From the NCBI GenBank assembly GCA_905372565.1, contig CAJPPK010000002.1, forward strand, positions 83,676 through 147,675: a stretch of DNA of 64,000 nucleotides, written 5' to 3'. Numbering within the stretch: position 1 is the first letter of the stretch; each line of letters begins with the position of its first letter. The translations under genes were made by a program, and so were the position numbers. The DNA comes from an uncultured Porphyromonas sp. Its GTDB lineage: Bacteria; Bacteroidota; Bacteroidia; Bacteroidales; Porphyromonadaceae. The notes beneath the pieces were generated by a model that was not told the DNA's origin, ran no database searches, and saw only the letters and a list, made by a program, of their open reading frames with translations. Positions 25,169-33,449 of this stretch are shown here, piece after piece.

Positions 25169-26848
25169 CTATTTATAAAGGTAGCGACGGATGCTTTGCT
25201 TCGGAGTCTTCTCAAAGGGCTCTAAGCGGAGCTCAAAGCGCTGTATCTTCTCGTAGCTACCGACTTGCTCATTGAGTGAAGCTCGCTGATCTTGGATGAT
25301 CTGCCAGCCTTGTTCAAGGGTTAGCCCTTCCTCTTTGATGAGTTGTGTGTTGGGTACGATTAAGGCTTCTAGTCGTCCCTCACGCATCAGGACTAGGCTC
25401 TCTTGGACAAAGCGAAGCATACCGATCTTAGCTTCGATCTCTTCGGGGTAGATATTTTGTCCATTACCACCGAGGAGCATTGCCTTGGAGCGACCTCTGA
25501 TATAGAGGAAGTGATCGCTATCCATTGTCCCGAGATCCCCCGTGCGTAGCCACCCATCTTCGGTGAAGAGAGCTGCTGTCTGCTCTGGATTCTTATAGTA
25601 ACCCATACATACATTCTCTCCCCTTACTTGGATTTCACCGATGGTGGCTTCACCATGTGCTCGCTGCGTCTCTTCGTCTAGTGGAGCAATGCGTGCTTCC
25701 ATATAAGGATGAAGCACCTGACCACAGGAGCGAAGACGCCAGTCCTTGGCATCAACGTAAGAGATCAGGGGAGCACACTCCGTCATACCATAGCCTACCG
25801 TGATAGGGAAGCCGATTCGCTTGAGGAACTCTCCAACTTCTGGGTTAAGTGCTGCTCCACCTACGATCACTTGGCGGAAAGCTCCACCCATGCCCTCTGT
25901 GAGCTGTTCTCTAATCTTGCGGTAGACGATGTTACGCACGATCGGTAGCGCGAGCATAAGTCTTACCTTTCGGCTCTTAAGGACAGGCTGTAGTACGTTC
26001 TGATAGATCTTCTCGAGAACTAGGGGAACAGAGATAACCACAGTAGGACGTACCTTACGGAAGGCTGCTCCCAAGATCTTAGGTGAGGGTACCTTGCCTA
26101 GGACAACGACATGCGTACCGGAGACTAGAGCTAGGAAGAGATTGATCATACAGCTATAGACGTGCGCCATCGGTAGGAAGCAAAGCAAAGTCTCCCCTGC
26201 CCGAATAATGTTGCGCTCCAGACAGAAGACGAGATTCCCTGCGAAGTTATTGGCAGAGAGCATAACCCCTTTACTGAAACCGGTAGTCCCCGAGGTATAG
26301 TTGAGGACGATCATTTCCTCGTTTGGCGTGTGATAGTAGTTGATATCATCGGGCGTAAAGCCTTGAGGATACTTCTCTAGGAAGGCGGCTCGTGTAGCTT
26401 GTAGCTCTGCTTCCACTGTTTCGCACCCAGCTTTAGCATACAGAATATGGGATGTCTGTACCTCAAGTACTGTAGCAATGAATGGCAGACCCTCAGGAGT
26501 CATAGCCTCCCATAGATTTGAGTTGATAGCTAGCAGTTTCGCTTCAGAGTGCGTAATGATCTGCATGGCATCTTGAGGTGGGAAGTCTTGCAGTACTGGG
26601 ACGATCACACAGCCATAGGTGATGACAGCTACGAAGAAGATCGCCCACTCAGCAGAGTCTTTAGCCATGAGAGCGACCTTATCTCCGTGCTGGAGACCTT
26701 GGGAGACAAAGAAGTCGTGCCAGCGTGCTACCTCTGTAGCTACCTGACCATAGGTATAGCTCTCTCCTTCGTAATTACTCAGAGCGGTGCTGCTCCAGTG
26801 CTTCTTGAAGCTATCTTCAAATAGAGAGATTAAGTTCTTAGCTATCAT
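25169..26848 (-). CDS. AMP-dependent long-chain acyl-CoA synthetase
   Basis: 559 residues. It activates a fatty acid to its acyl-AMP and then acyl-CoA at the membrane. ANL-superfamily motifs are clear: the P-loop 'LNYTSGTTGFSKGVMLS' at about 183-199, 'VGYGMTECAPLISY', 'WLRTGDLGTMD' and 'IYPEEIEAKI'. The C-terminal lysine motif is 'FEKTPKQSIRRYLY' at the end. Length and motifs fit FadD-like enzymes. Chain-length preference is not predictable. A -7 box is at 26910-26917 (minus), about 60 bases before the start. Confidence 0.9.
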   Translation of the reverse strand: MIAKNLISLFEDSFKKHWSSTALSNYEGESYTYGQVATEVARWHDFFVSQGLQHGDKVALMAKDSAEWAIFFVAVITYGCVIVPVLQDFPPQDAMQIITHSEAKLLAINSNLWEAMTPEGLPFIATVLEVQTSHILYAKAGCETVEAELQATRAAFLEKYPQGFTPDDINYYHTPNEEMIVLNYTSGTTGFSKGVMLSANNFAGNLVFCLERNIIRAGETLLCFLPMAHVYSCMINLFLALVSGTHVVVLGKVPSPKILGAAFRKVRPTVVISVPLVLEKIYQNVLQPVLKSRKVRLMLALPIVRNIVYRKIREQLTEGMGGAFRQVIVGGAALNPEVGEFLKRIGFPITVGYGMTECAPLISYVDAKDWRLRSCGQVLHPYMEARIAPLDEETQRAHGEATIGEIQVRGENVCMGYYKNPEQTAALFTEDGWLRTGDLGTMDSDHFLYIRGRSKAMLLGGNGQNIYPEEIEAKIGMLRFVQESLVLMREGRLEALIVPNTQLIKEEGLTLEQGWQIIQDQRASLNEQVGSYEKIQRFELRLEPFEKTPKQSIRRYLYK

Positions 26849-26909
26849 TTGCTCTAAACGGAATTGTCGATTGTGTTGGAGAGTATCAGACGAATACCAA
26901 AACCGTAAG

Positions 26910-26917
26910 CAAAGATA
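26910..26917 (-). promoter_or_regulatory. Putative -7 element for the acyl-CoA synthetase
   Basis: TATCTTTG on the minus strand gives a leader of about 55 bases. The -33 element is not evident. Confidence 0.4.
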
Positions 26918-26984
26918 GCAGTTTCTTTCTTTCCTTGCACACTTATGATATAATTGAGCAGTCTTGGCTACCTAGAAGTAGTGA

Positions 26985-27029
26985 ATATAGATAGGGGGAC
27001 AGGATTAGATCCTGTCCCCCTATCTATAT
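26985..27029 (-). terminator. Long perfect hairpin after the DUF3078 gene
   Basis: Arms of 21 bp are exactly complementary (26985-27005 and 27009-27029) around a 3-base loop, with a GGGGGACAGGAT/ATCCTGTCCCCC core. It begins 24 bases past the stop of the minus-strand gene. No strong T-run follows. Confidence 0.8.
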
Positions 27030-27052
27030 AAAGGTGAGTTCTGCTAGAGGTA

Positions 27053-28507
27053 CTAGAGACGATAGCTGAAGCCAAAGCTTAAGAGTTCGTTATACTGTAG
27101 GTGCTTGTTCCATCCAGATGCCGGGCCTACTGCATCGTCATAGCGTAGGTTGAGATTGAAGCGGGTCGAGAAGTAGCGGGTCAATGCCATATCCAGCGTA
27201 TTCTCCCATTCTGCTTCGATACTCTCATAGGACGTATTGAAGTAAACGCGTGATGTCCAAGTCAGGTTAAGATTCACCTTCCACTGCCAATTAGCTCGGA
27301 CTGTCGAACCAATGCGCTGATACCAGAGCTTGTCTGGTGCAAGTCCATGGCGGGCGAGGTCGATGGACGCATGGCTGGTAGCACGATAGGTGTAGGACAG
27401 AGGTGCGACGTTCACGGAGAAAGTGAAGGCTCGCCCATAGACTCTCTGTGACTTCATCGCATAATCGAACTTCATCCCAAGCCCCAGATTGATCGTGTAG
27501 GGAGCGAAGAGGTCTGACTGTAGGCTTGTCTTATTCTCACGGTAGCTCTTGAAGAGCTGGGTGCGAAGCTCGGCATCGAGTGTATAATAGACCTTATTCC
27601 AGGCTTTCAAACCGTAGTTTGAGCGTATGAGGAAGAGGTCATCTGCTATACGATAGCGATGGAGACTATCTCGGTCAGCGTTGTAGACGCTTAGGCGACT
27701 CTCGATCTCATTATTCCATAGCACACGCTCCGTGACGTATTGCAGCCCGAAGTAATTGCGCATATAGACATTGAGGTTAGATGCTCCTCCCTTGTACCAG
27801 TTATCTGACACCTTATTCTGTGAGAACTGTATCGCACTCTCTAGCGAAGGAATCCAATGCCGTTGCTTAAGTAGGCTGGAGTATTCGTGTTCGGCAGGGA
27901 GAGCAATGTGCCGTAGCTTGGTCTCGCGCGTATACTGCTCGAGGGCACGTTCGATAGCTCCTCCTGTTGGCAGAGCTAGAGCGAGCGTCTGCGGTCGCTG
28001 TGGTGATAGTGAGCGGTGAGGTAGCACTCCTAGAGACGAGGCCAGCTGATAGGATGTGCCATAGTTAGCTAAGTTCGGAGCGATATCTGCCGAAGGAGCT
28101 AGCTGCGCCGTACTATCCCACGGCAGAGAGCTGGGGGTGAGCTCCAGTACCTCTGGGATATGGATACGTAGACGCGACTCTCGGAGCTGGTAACCTCTTC
28201 GTTTATGCCCAGAGAGCAATGAGGGTAAGAGCTGTGAGCCCAAGGTGCGACTATAATCCTTGCCTCCTGAGCGGTAGTAATCTAATAGCTGTGCCGAGAG
28301 CGAGGGAGCCTCCTCTAGAGCAGAGATTAGCGAAGGCGTCATCAGAGGAGTAGGGACAAAGAAATCTAACTGCCCACTCTTGGTCAGACTATCTAGGGTA
28401 GGGAGGGAGCGTATAAAGGCATCTTTGGCAGAAGTCTCTTGTGCCCCGAGGGCTAGAGATATACTGCTCGTGATGAGGAAGGAGAGTACAATTCTTCGGA
28501 TAGGCAT
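27053..28507 (-). CDS. DUF3078 family outer-membrane beta-barrel protein
   Basis: 484 residues from the ATG at 28507. An upstream ATG at 28540 would lie before the predicted transcription start, and the later start gives a clean signal peptide ('MPIRRIVLSFLITSSISLALGAQ'). The motif 'SQNKVSDNWYKGGASNLNVYMRNYFG' is diagnostic of DUF3078 in my reading. After it come repeated amphipathic strands with aromatic ends, finishing in a C-terminal Leu after 'LLSFGFSYR', as expected for an outer-membrane barrel. Function is unknown. It has a good promoter (28542-28571) and its own terminator, so it is monocistronic. Confidence 0.8.
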   Translation of the reverse strand: MPIRRIVLSFLITSSISLALGAQETSAKDAFIRSLPTLDSLTKSGQLDFFVPTPLMTPSLISALEEAPSLSAQLLDYYRSGGKDYSRTLGSQLLPSLLSGHKRRGYQLRESRLRIHIPEVLELTPSSLPWDSTAQLAPSADIAPNLANYGTSYQLASSLGVLPHRSLSPQRPQTLALALPTGGAIERALEQYTRETKLRHIALPAEHEYSSLLKQRHWIPSLESAIQFSQNKVSDNWYKGGASNLNVYMRNYFGLQYVTERVLWNNEIESRLSVYNADRDSLHRYRIADDLFLIRSNYGLKAWNKVYYTLDAELRTQLFKSYRENKTSLQSDLFAPYTINLGLGMKFDYAMKSQRVYGRAFTFSVNVAPLSYTYRATSHASIDLARHGLAPDKLWYQRIGSTVRANWQWKVNLNLTWTSRVYFNTSYESIEAEWENTLDMALTRYFSTRFNLNLRYDDAVGPASGWNKHLQYNELLSFGFSYRL

Positions 28508-28541
28508 AATTCGATAAAGCAAGAGGGTAGCTAACCACACG

Positions 28542-28571
28542 CAAAGGTACGATAAGCCCCGCTAACCACAA
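28542..28571 (-). promoter_or_regulatory. Bacteroidetes promoter for the DUF3078 gene
   Basis: On the minus strand TTG (28571-28569) and TACCTTTG (28549-28542) are separated by exactly 19 bp. This matches the -33/-7 consensus and fixes the downstream start codon at 28507. Confidence 0.75.
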
Positions 28572-28700
28572 GTCTTTCTGACCATCCATCCTATTCTGAT
28601 CATCTAGCTCGAGGTATAGCTACTTCACGTTGCTGTCCCTTGTTAAGACTTTCGTAACTTAGCATCCGAAGCCCTTAGGGCTACGATTTATTCTTTATAT

Positions 28701-29150
28701 ATGTATTCCACCATGAGTAACCGTCCTTTTTACCCTGAGTATTTGACTAGAAGTATCAACTTTTGCTTCCACGCTGACTGTCCGCTAGGCAAGACTTGTC
28801 TCCGAAGAATAGCCTTCGAGGTCTCTCCATCCTTTATAGCTAGCTCTTTCCTTGATCCACGTTTGCCGATAGGGAAGGCTTGCGAGCACTATCTAAGCGA
28901 TGAGCTTATCCGCTACGCTCGTGGCTTCTCTCGGGGAGCAAGTCTGCTCTCTCGTCGTGATCTCCCTCGCTTTCGAGAGCGCATACGTCAGGAGTTCCAT
29001 CTCTGTCGAGCGAACTACTATAATCTTTACAGCGGTCGAAAGATAATTACCCCCATACAGCAGGCGATGATAAGAGCGATCTTTGCCGAGTATGGTGTAG
29101 AGAGTGAAGATCCCTTCGATAGCTATGAGGAGGGCTATCTACTAGACTAA
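28701..29150 (+). CDS. DUF6078-like small protein
   Basis: 149 residues, or 145 from a second ATG at 28713. It looks like the DUF6078 family of Bacteroidetes: a cysteine-rich start 'CFHADCPLGKTCLRR', a later 'GKACEHY', then 'IRYARGF', 'FRERIRQEF', 'NYYNLYSGRKIITPIQQAMIRAIFAEYGVE' and an acidic tail 'EDPFDSYEEGYLLD'. Four cysteines could bind a metal. Function is unknown. It is a lone plus-strand gene between two minus-strand genes. A weak promoter-like TTG at 28630 and TAACTTAG at 28655 precede it. Confidence 0.65.
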   Translation: MYSTMSNRPFYPEYLTRSINFCFHADCPLGKTCLRRIAFEVSPSFIASSFLDPRLPIGKACEHYLSDELIRYARGFSRGASLLSRRDLPRFRERIRQEFHLCRANYYNLYSGRKIITPIQQAMIRAIFAEYGVESEDPFDSYEEGYLLD

Positions 29151-29178
29151 GTCACCGGGGGCGAGGAGCTATATCTCA

Positions 29179-29262
29179 GTTTACCTTAGGGAAAACTCTC
29201 GTTCACCTCTAGGTAAACTTCGGTTCACGCTTAGGTGAACTAGCTCTACGCTTAGAGTTAAG
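29179..29262. repeat. 22-bp tandem array (GTTCAC-N6-GTGAAC type)
   Basis: Units start at 29179, 29201 and 29223 with exact 22-bp spacing: GTTTAC-CTTAGG-GAAAAC, GTTCAC-CTCTAG-GTAAAC and GTTCAC-GCTTAG-GTGAAC (the last perfectly dyad). A degenerate fourth covers 29245-29262. It lies in the convergent gap 29151-29468, whose remainder holds only the TlpA-gene terminator. Confidence 0.85.
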
Positions 29263-29405
29263 CATAGAGAACGTTTAGCCTTCCTATAGGAAAGGAGAAA
29301 GAATGCGAAAGGGAACTTAGCCTCTTGTTCTCCACTTGCCTTAAGTCAAGGGACAGAATGGTGCTTTCGAGATACACCAATCTCCCTGTCACGAGAAAGT
29401 AACAC

Positions 29406-29437
29406 GGGCAACACCTAGCCCGATGCTAGATGTCGCC
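29406..29437 (-). terminator. Hairpin downstream of the TlpA-type gene
   Basis: 14-bp arms GGGCAACACCTAGC and GCTAGATGTCGCCC, with two mismatched positions that could be wobble pairs, lie 32 bases past the stop of the minus-strand gene. Confidence 0.55.
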
Positions 29438-29468
29438 CGCAGGATAGTGTTAAGCCTAAAGTGGCAGA

Positions 29469-30629
29469 CTAGAGCTTACCGTCCGTCGTCTTTAGGATGC
29501 TGTCGAGGAGTTGGTCGATAGCTTCACCACGCAGGTCACGCTGGATGATCTTCCCCGTAGGGTCGAAGAGCATGACTTGGGGAATCCCTGAGATACCATA
29601 GAGCTCGGTAGGCTCATTCTTATTCAAGATTTGTGGCCAAGTAACCTGAAGGTCCTTGATTGCTTGGAGGTGGTCGGCCATTTCATCCCATACGACTGCG
29701 CCGAGGATAACGAGCCCCTTGCTCGTGTAGGTGTCACGTACCTTCTTCAGGTGAGTGATCTCACGACGGCATGGACCACACCAAGATGCCCAGAAGTCGA
29801 CGAGTACATAGTGTCCCTTACCTACGTAGTCACTCAGACGAACGGGCTTGTTCTCGCTATCAACGCCAGCAAAGTCGGTAAACATAGCTCCAGCCTTGGT
29901 AGCATCCTGGCGACGCAGAAGCTCGATGATCTTAGTGATCGAAGGAGCCGTACGTAGCTTCTCTCCGACCTGAGTGAGGTAATTCTCTGCTGAAGACAGC
30001 GTCACATCCTCCATGGATAGTAGATCTTGGAGAGCTTGGAGACCGATGGCATCGTTGGGATGAGCCTGCAGAGCTTCCTTGGCAATGACGGATAGCTTGC
30101 TAGAAACATCCTGAAGAATGGCTTCCTGCTGAGCCTTCTTCTGCTCGCTACTTAGTGACTTATCGGAGCGAATAGCCTGGATCTTCTCACGGACGCCCTC
30201 TGTTGCCTGGGTGACTTTCCCCATCATCTGAGCGTAGGCATCATTGAGTGGAGTTCCTTTCCCAGCTACAGCTGTGAGATCGGCTAGGATAGTCCCCTCT
30301 TCAGCTACGAAGGGGAGGGCATAAGCACGAGGGATCGCAAGGACTGTAGAGAGTGCTTCGCCAGCCACAGGACGCTCTATGTAGAACTTTCCGCTTTGGA
30401 TGAGCGCACTGTCGACCTTCTGTCCATCGGCATAGAGGAAGACCCACTTCCCATTGGCATCAGCAGGTGCTGTCCCTTGGAGGAGATAGTTACCAGACTT
30501 AGGCTGACGAGTAGGGGATGAGACCATTGTCCGCTTCTTTGCTTGCTGCTTGCGTTGTGCTTGGCTAGGCAAGCTGACGAAGCTCGCTAGGGCAAGCATT
30601 CCTAGCGAGAGGGATAGGATCTTTTTCAT
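29469..30629 (-). CDS. TlpA-like thiol-disulfide oxidoreductase with N-terminal DUF4369
   Basis: 386 residues. A signal peptide 'MKKILSLSLGMLALASFVSLPSQAQ' sends it to the periplasm. Residues about 45-125 resemble DUF4369 ('YLLQGTAPADANGKWVFLYADGQKVDSALIQSGKFYIERPV' type), a helical linker follows, and the thioredoxin domain occupies about 250-386 with the redox motif 'FWASWCGPCRREI'. A proline loop 'GISGIPQVMLFDP' completes the active site. Such proteins reduce or isomerise disulfides in exported proteins, for example during cytochrome maturation. A cysteine-less relative is encoded at 32748. Confidence 0.9.
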   Translation of the reverse strand: MKKILSLSLGMLALASFVSLPSQAQRKQQAKKRTMVSSPTRQPKSGNYLLQGTAPADANGKWVFLYADGQKVDSALIQSGKFYIERPVAGEALSTVLAIPRAYALPFVAEEGTILADLTAVAGKGTPLNDAYAQMMGKVTQATEGVREKIQAIRSDKSLSSEQKKAQQEAILQDVSSKLSVIAKEALQAHPNDAIGLQALQDLLSMEDVTLSSAENYLTQVGEKLRTAPSITKIIELLRRQDATKAGAMFTDFAGVDSENKPVRLSDYVGKGHYVLVDFWASWCGPCRREITHLKKVRDTYTSKGLVILGAVVWDEMADHLQAIKDLQVTWPQILNKNEPTELYGISGIPQVMLFDPTGKIIQRDLRGEAIDQLLDSILKTTDGKL

Positions 30630-30688
30630 ATATGCTACGTTGTTCGGGTTTGAAAGACTTAGCTAAGTTAATGATTATCTAAGCAAGA

Positions 30689-31138
30689 TCAGAGTTTGAT
30701 CTTGACGATGATCTTACGGATCTCACTTCCATCTCCGATCATGGGAGCATGTGCATCTTCAGGATAGAGTATCACGAAGTCGCCAGGAAGGAGATCAACG
30801 AAGCTCGTAGGGCGCTCTCTGAAGAACAGAATGTCCTTCTCTGCATCATAAGGTATAGAGATATCATGACAGATGGATCGTGATCGCCAACCGATACGCT
30901 CTCTTCCAGAGAGAAGAAGCTGAATATCGATATGTCTATCATGAGCCTCTAAGGGTTGTTCATCTTGGGGATGAGAGGAAAACTCCATGAGCGAAGCATA
31001 GATTTCTTCACCTTGGATAGTGATCGTCTGAGGCTCGAGTGAATGAAGGTCATGTGTCTTCAGATACTCAAAGGCAGGCTTGAAGAGTGGATGCAGAGCT
31101 TCGTAGCGAGCAGACTGCTCTAGTGTAGCATAGATCAT
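30689..31138 (-). CDS. YhcH/YjgK/YiaL family protein (NanQ-like)
   Basis: 149 residues from the ATG at 31138. The longer open frame from 31315 overlaps comM and its extra residues do not look like protein. The beta-jellyroll pattern is visible: 'EAHDRHIDIQLLLSGRERIGW', 'YDAEKDILFFRE', 'LLPGDFVILYPEDAHAPMIGDG', ending 'IRKIIVKIKL', with His and Glu that bind metal in this family. NanQ in E. coli speeds sialic-acid anomer interconversion, and other members act on sugar acids. A sialate esterase gene lies about 2.3 kb away on the same strand, which supports a sialic-acid role by context only. Confidence 0.85.
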   Translation of the reverse strand: MIYATLEQSARYEALHPLFKPAFEYLKTHDLHSLEPQTITIQGEEIYASLMEFSSHPQDEQPLEAHDRHIDIQLLLSGRERIGWRSRSICHDISIPYDAEKDILFFRERPTSFVDLLPGDFVILYPEDAHAPMIGDGSEIRKIIVKIKL

Positions 31139-31160
31139 AAGAGAGGGAATAGGGTAAAAA

Positions 31161-32708
31161 CTAATGCCCTTGCTGTCCCCACGAACCTCTATCAAGGCTG
31201 CGATAATGGATGGCTTCAGCGATATGGGCTTGTTGGATGTCAGTTGAGCCAGCGAGGTCTGCAATGGTACGAGCGACCTTGAGGATGCGATCATAGGCCC
31301 GAGCGGAGAGATCAAGGCGCTCCATAGCTAGACGAAGCTTTTCCAGACCAGCACTATCAGGATGAGCGAAGAGCTGCATCATCTTAGGTGTCATCTGGGC
31401 ATTGCAGTGAACTTCAGGATAGTCAGCAAACCGATGTATCTGAATCTCTCGAGCTTTCAGTACACGCTCTCGAATGCTAGCACTAGACTCGGCTGGACGA
31501 GCATCGGCTAGCTTCTCGAAGTTGACCGGTGCTATCTCTACCTGAAGGTCAATACGGTCGAGTAGGGGACCTGATACTTTACCTAAGTAGCGCTGTACTT
31601 GCTGAGGAGTACATTCACAGCTTCGGGTAGGGTGATTATAGTAGCCACAAGGGCAGGGATTCATTGCAGCTACGAGCATGAAGCTCGCAGGATAGTCTAC
31701 CGTATAGCGAGCACGTGCGACTGTAACCATTCGCTCCTCTAACGGCTGACGCATTACCTCTAGTACAGCACGATTGAACTCTGGGAGTTCATCGAGGAAT
31801 AGTACACCATTATGAGCTAAGCTAATTTCACCAGGCTGTGGACTCGCTCCTCCGCCAACGAGAGCTACCGGTGAGATAGAATGATGAGGTGCACGGAAAG
31901 GGCGTGAAGTTAGGAGGGTCACATCCCTGGCCAGTTTCCCTGCAACGGAGTAGATCTTAGTCGTCTCAAGTGACTCTCCTAGGGTGAATGGAGGGAGAAT
32001 GCTCGAGAGTCGCTTAGCCATCATGGATTTACCACTACCTGGTGCTCCGATCATCAATAGGTTGTGTCCACCTGCAGCTGCAACCTCCAGTGCTCGTTTG
32101 ACAGACTCCTGCCCTTTAACTTCAGAGAAATCGAAGGGGTAATCCTCTAGGCCTTGATAGAATTCACCTCTAGTATCTACTTCTGTTTTTGGGAGAGTTT
32201 CTCTACCGGAGATTAGCTCAATGACTTCGAGTAGTGTGCGTGCTCCATATACCTCTAGGTTATTAACGACAGCTGCTTCCCTAGCATTTTCTGCTGGAAG
32301 AATAAATCCTTTATAGCCTTCACTCCTAGCCTGGATAGCTATCGGAAGAGCGCCCTTGATTGGGCGTAGTGTCCCATCCAGAGATAGCTCTCCCATAATC
32401 ATGTATTGAGAAAGCCTATCAGCAGGTATCTGCTCATCTGCCGCAAGGAGTCCAATAGCTAAGGGAAGATCATAGGCTGTGCCTTCTTTCCGAAGATCTG
32501 CAGGGCTCATATTGATAACAATACGCTTCCCAGGGAAGCGATACCCACAACTCTCGATAGCAGCAATGATGCGATCTTGGCTTTCCTTGATAGCTGTGTC
32601 AGGTAATCCCACAAGTTGAAAGTAGGATCCTCTAGTACAGCTTACCTCGATGGTCACTGTTAGCGCTTGAATACTTTGGAGAGCCGCTGCATAGGTTTTG
32701 ACTAGCAT
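31161..32708 (-). CDS. comM: YifB/ComM-type Mg-chelatase-like AAA ATPase
   Basis: 515 residues, the usual size. The N-terminal Lon-like fold shows 'VGLPDTAIKESQDRI' and 'INMSPADLRKEGTAYDLPLAIGLLAA'. The AAA core has Walker A 'IGAPGSGKSMMAKRL' near 220 and 'FLDELPEF' as Walker B. A zinc-like cluster follows in 'CPCGYYNHPTRSCECTP', then 'GPLLDRIDL'. ComM drives branch migration when foreign DNA integrates in naturally competent bacteria. The gene starts before YhcH by about 23 bases, on the same strand. Confidence 0.93.
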   Translation of the reverse strand: MLVKTYAAALQSIQALTVTIEVSCTRGSYFQLVGLPDTAIKESQDRIIAAIESCGYRFPGKRIVINMSPADLRKEGTAYDLPLAIGLLAADEQIPADRLSQYMIMGELSLDGTLRPIKGALPIAIQARSEGYKGFILPAENAREAAVVNNLEVYGARTLLEVIELISGRETLPKTEVDTRGEFYQGLEDYPFDFSEVKGQESVKRALEVAAAGGHNLLMIGAPGSGKSMMAKRLSSILPPFTLGESLETTKIYSVAGKLARDVTLLTSRPFRAPHHSISPVALVGGGASPQPGEISLAHNGVLFLDELPEFNRAVLEVMRQPLEERMVTVARARYTVDYPASFMLVAAMNPCPCGYYNHPTRSCECTPQQVQRYLGKVSGPLLDRIDLQVEIAPVNFEKLADARPAESSASIRERVLKAREIQIHRFADYPEVHCNAQMTPKMMQLFAHPDSAGLEKLRLAMERLDLSARAYDRILKVARTIADLAGSTDIQQAHIAEAIHYRSLDRGSWGQQGH

Positions 32709-32747
32709 AGTGAAGGTGGTATTAGGAGAGGTCGTATAGAATAGGAG

Positions 32748-33449
32748 CTAGCGCTTAATTTGCCCGAGTGTGTCAATGCGTAAATGAATGACCTGAGCAT
32801 TCTGAGAAATACCATAGCTCTGACGAAGCTCTGTCACCAATCCAAGACTATCGGAGAAGGCTATTCCTTGTAGACTATCTTGTTTCATAAGTCTACGGAC
32901 GGTACTATCGGAGGGGGATGGATAAAGAAAAACGAAGGTTATGCTGTCAAGATTGGCTTGACGACGGAGCTGTCGCTGTTTCTCACGTGTGATAGTCTTC
33001 ATGGTCTCTGGGGAAGCAAAGACTAACTCAACTGGATGATGAGTGTAGAGCTCGGATAAGTTACGTTCTCTACCTTGTACATCTTTTCCTGAGAATGGGT
33101 AGACCTGCGTCAGCTCTTGAGGTGCTACGGAAATATTCTTCTGAATAATCCAAGCCTTCCCATCCCACACATAGGAATAAACTTTCTCTCCTCCGGCATG
33201 CACAAAAGAGAGCTTCTGAAAGAGAGATGTATCAGGTGTTAGCATGATAGACTTAGAAAAATGGAGGAGGGTATCTGTTCTTTGCCCTCCACGTCCCACG
33301 TAGGTTACGTAGGCAATAGTATCCCCCTTCGAGAGGGAATCTAGACTAATCGTTAGCTCGGGTAGCGAAGAAGAACAAGATACAATGCTCCCTGCAGTAA
33401 GGAAGAGTGCTAGAAAGAAAAGGATGTGACGGAGCTTACTTGGAATCAT
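32748..33449 (-). CDS. Lipoprotein resembling a cysteine-less TlpA/redoxin
   Basis: 233 residues. A lipoprotein signal ends at C25 ('LTAGSIVSC'). Residues 30-115 look like DUF4369 and 117-233 like a redoxin: 'YPFSGKDVQGRERNLSEL' takes the place of the usual 'F.LKDLDGKEVSLSDL'. It continues 'HHPVELVFASPETMKT' where active members have 'FWASWCGPC', then 'SDSTV' and 'YGISQNAQVIHLRIDTLGQI'. No cysteine remains after C25, so it cannot be a normal thiol oxidoreductase. It overlaps the esterase gene by 14 bases. The fold assignment is mine by eye. Confidence 0.6.
   Translation of the reverse strand: MIPSKLRHILFFLALFLTAGSIVSCSSSLPELTISLDSLSKGDTIAYVTYVGRGGQRTDTLLHFSKSIMLTPDTSLFQKLSFVHAGGEKVYSYVWDGKAWIIQKNISVAPQELTQVYPFSGKDVQGRERNLSELYTHHPVELVFASPETMKTITREKQRQLRRQANLDSITFVFLYPSPSDSTVRRLMKQDSLQGIAFSDSLGLVTELRQSYGISQNAQVIHLRIDTLGQIKR

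Noticed and set aside
31139..31315. Longer start for the YhcH-like gene (31315)
   Set aside because: The 59 extra residues overlap the comM coding region and do not belong to the family. The start at 31138 gives a normal-length protein.
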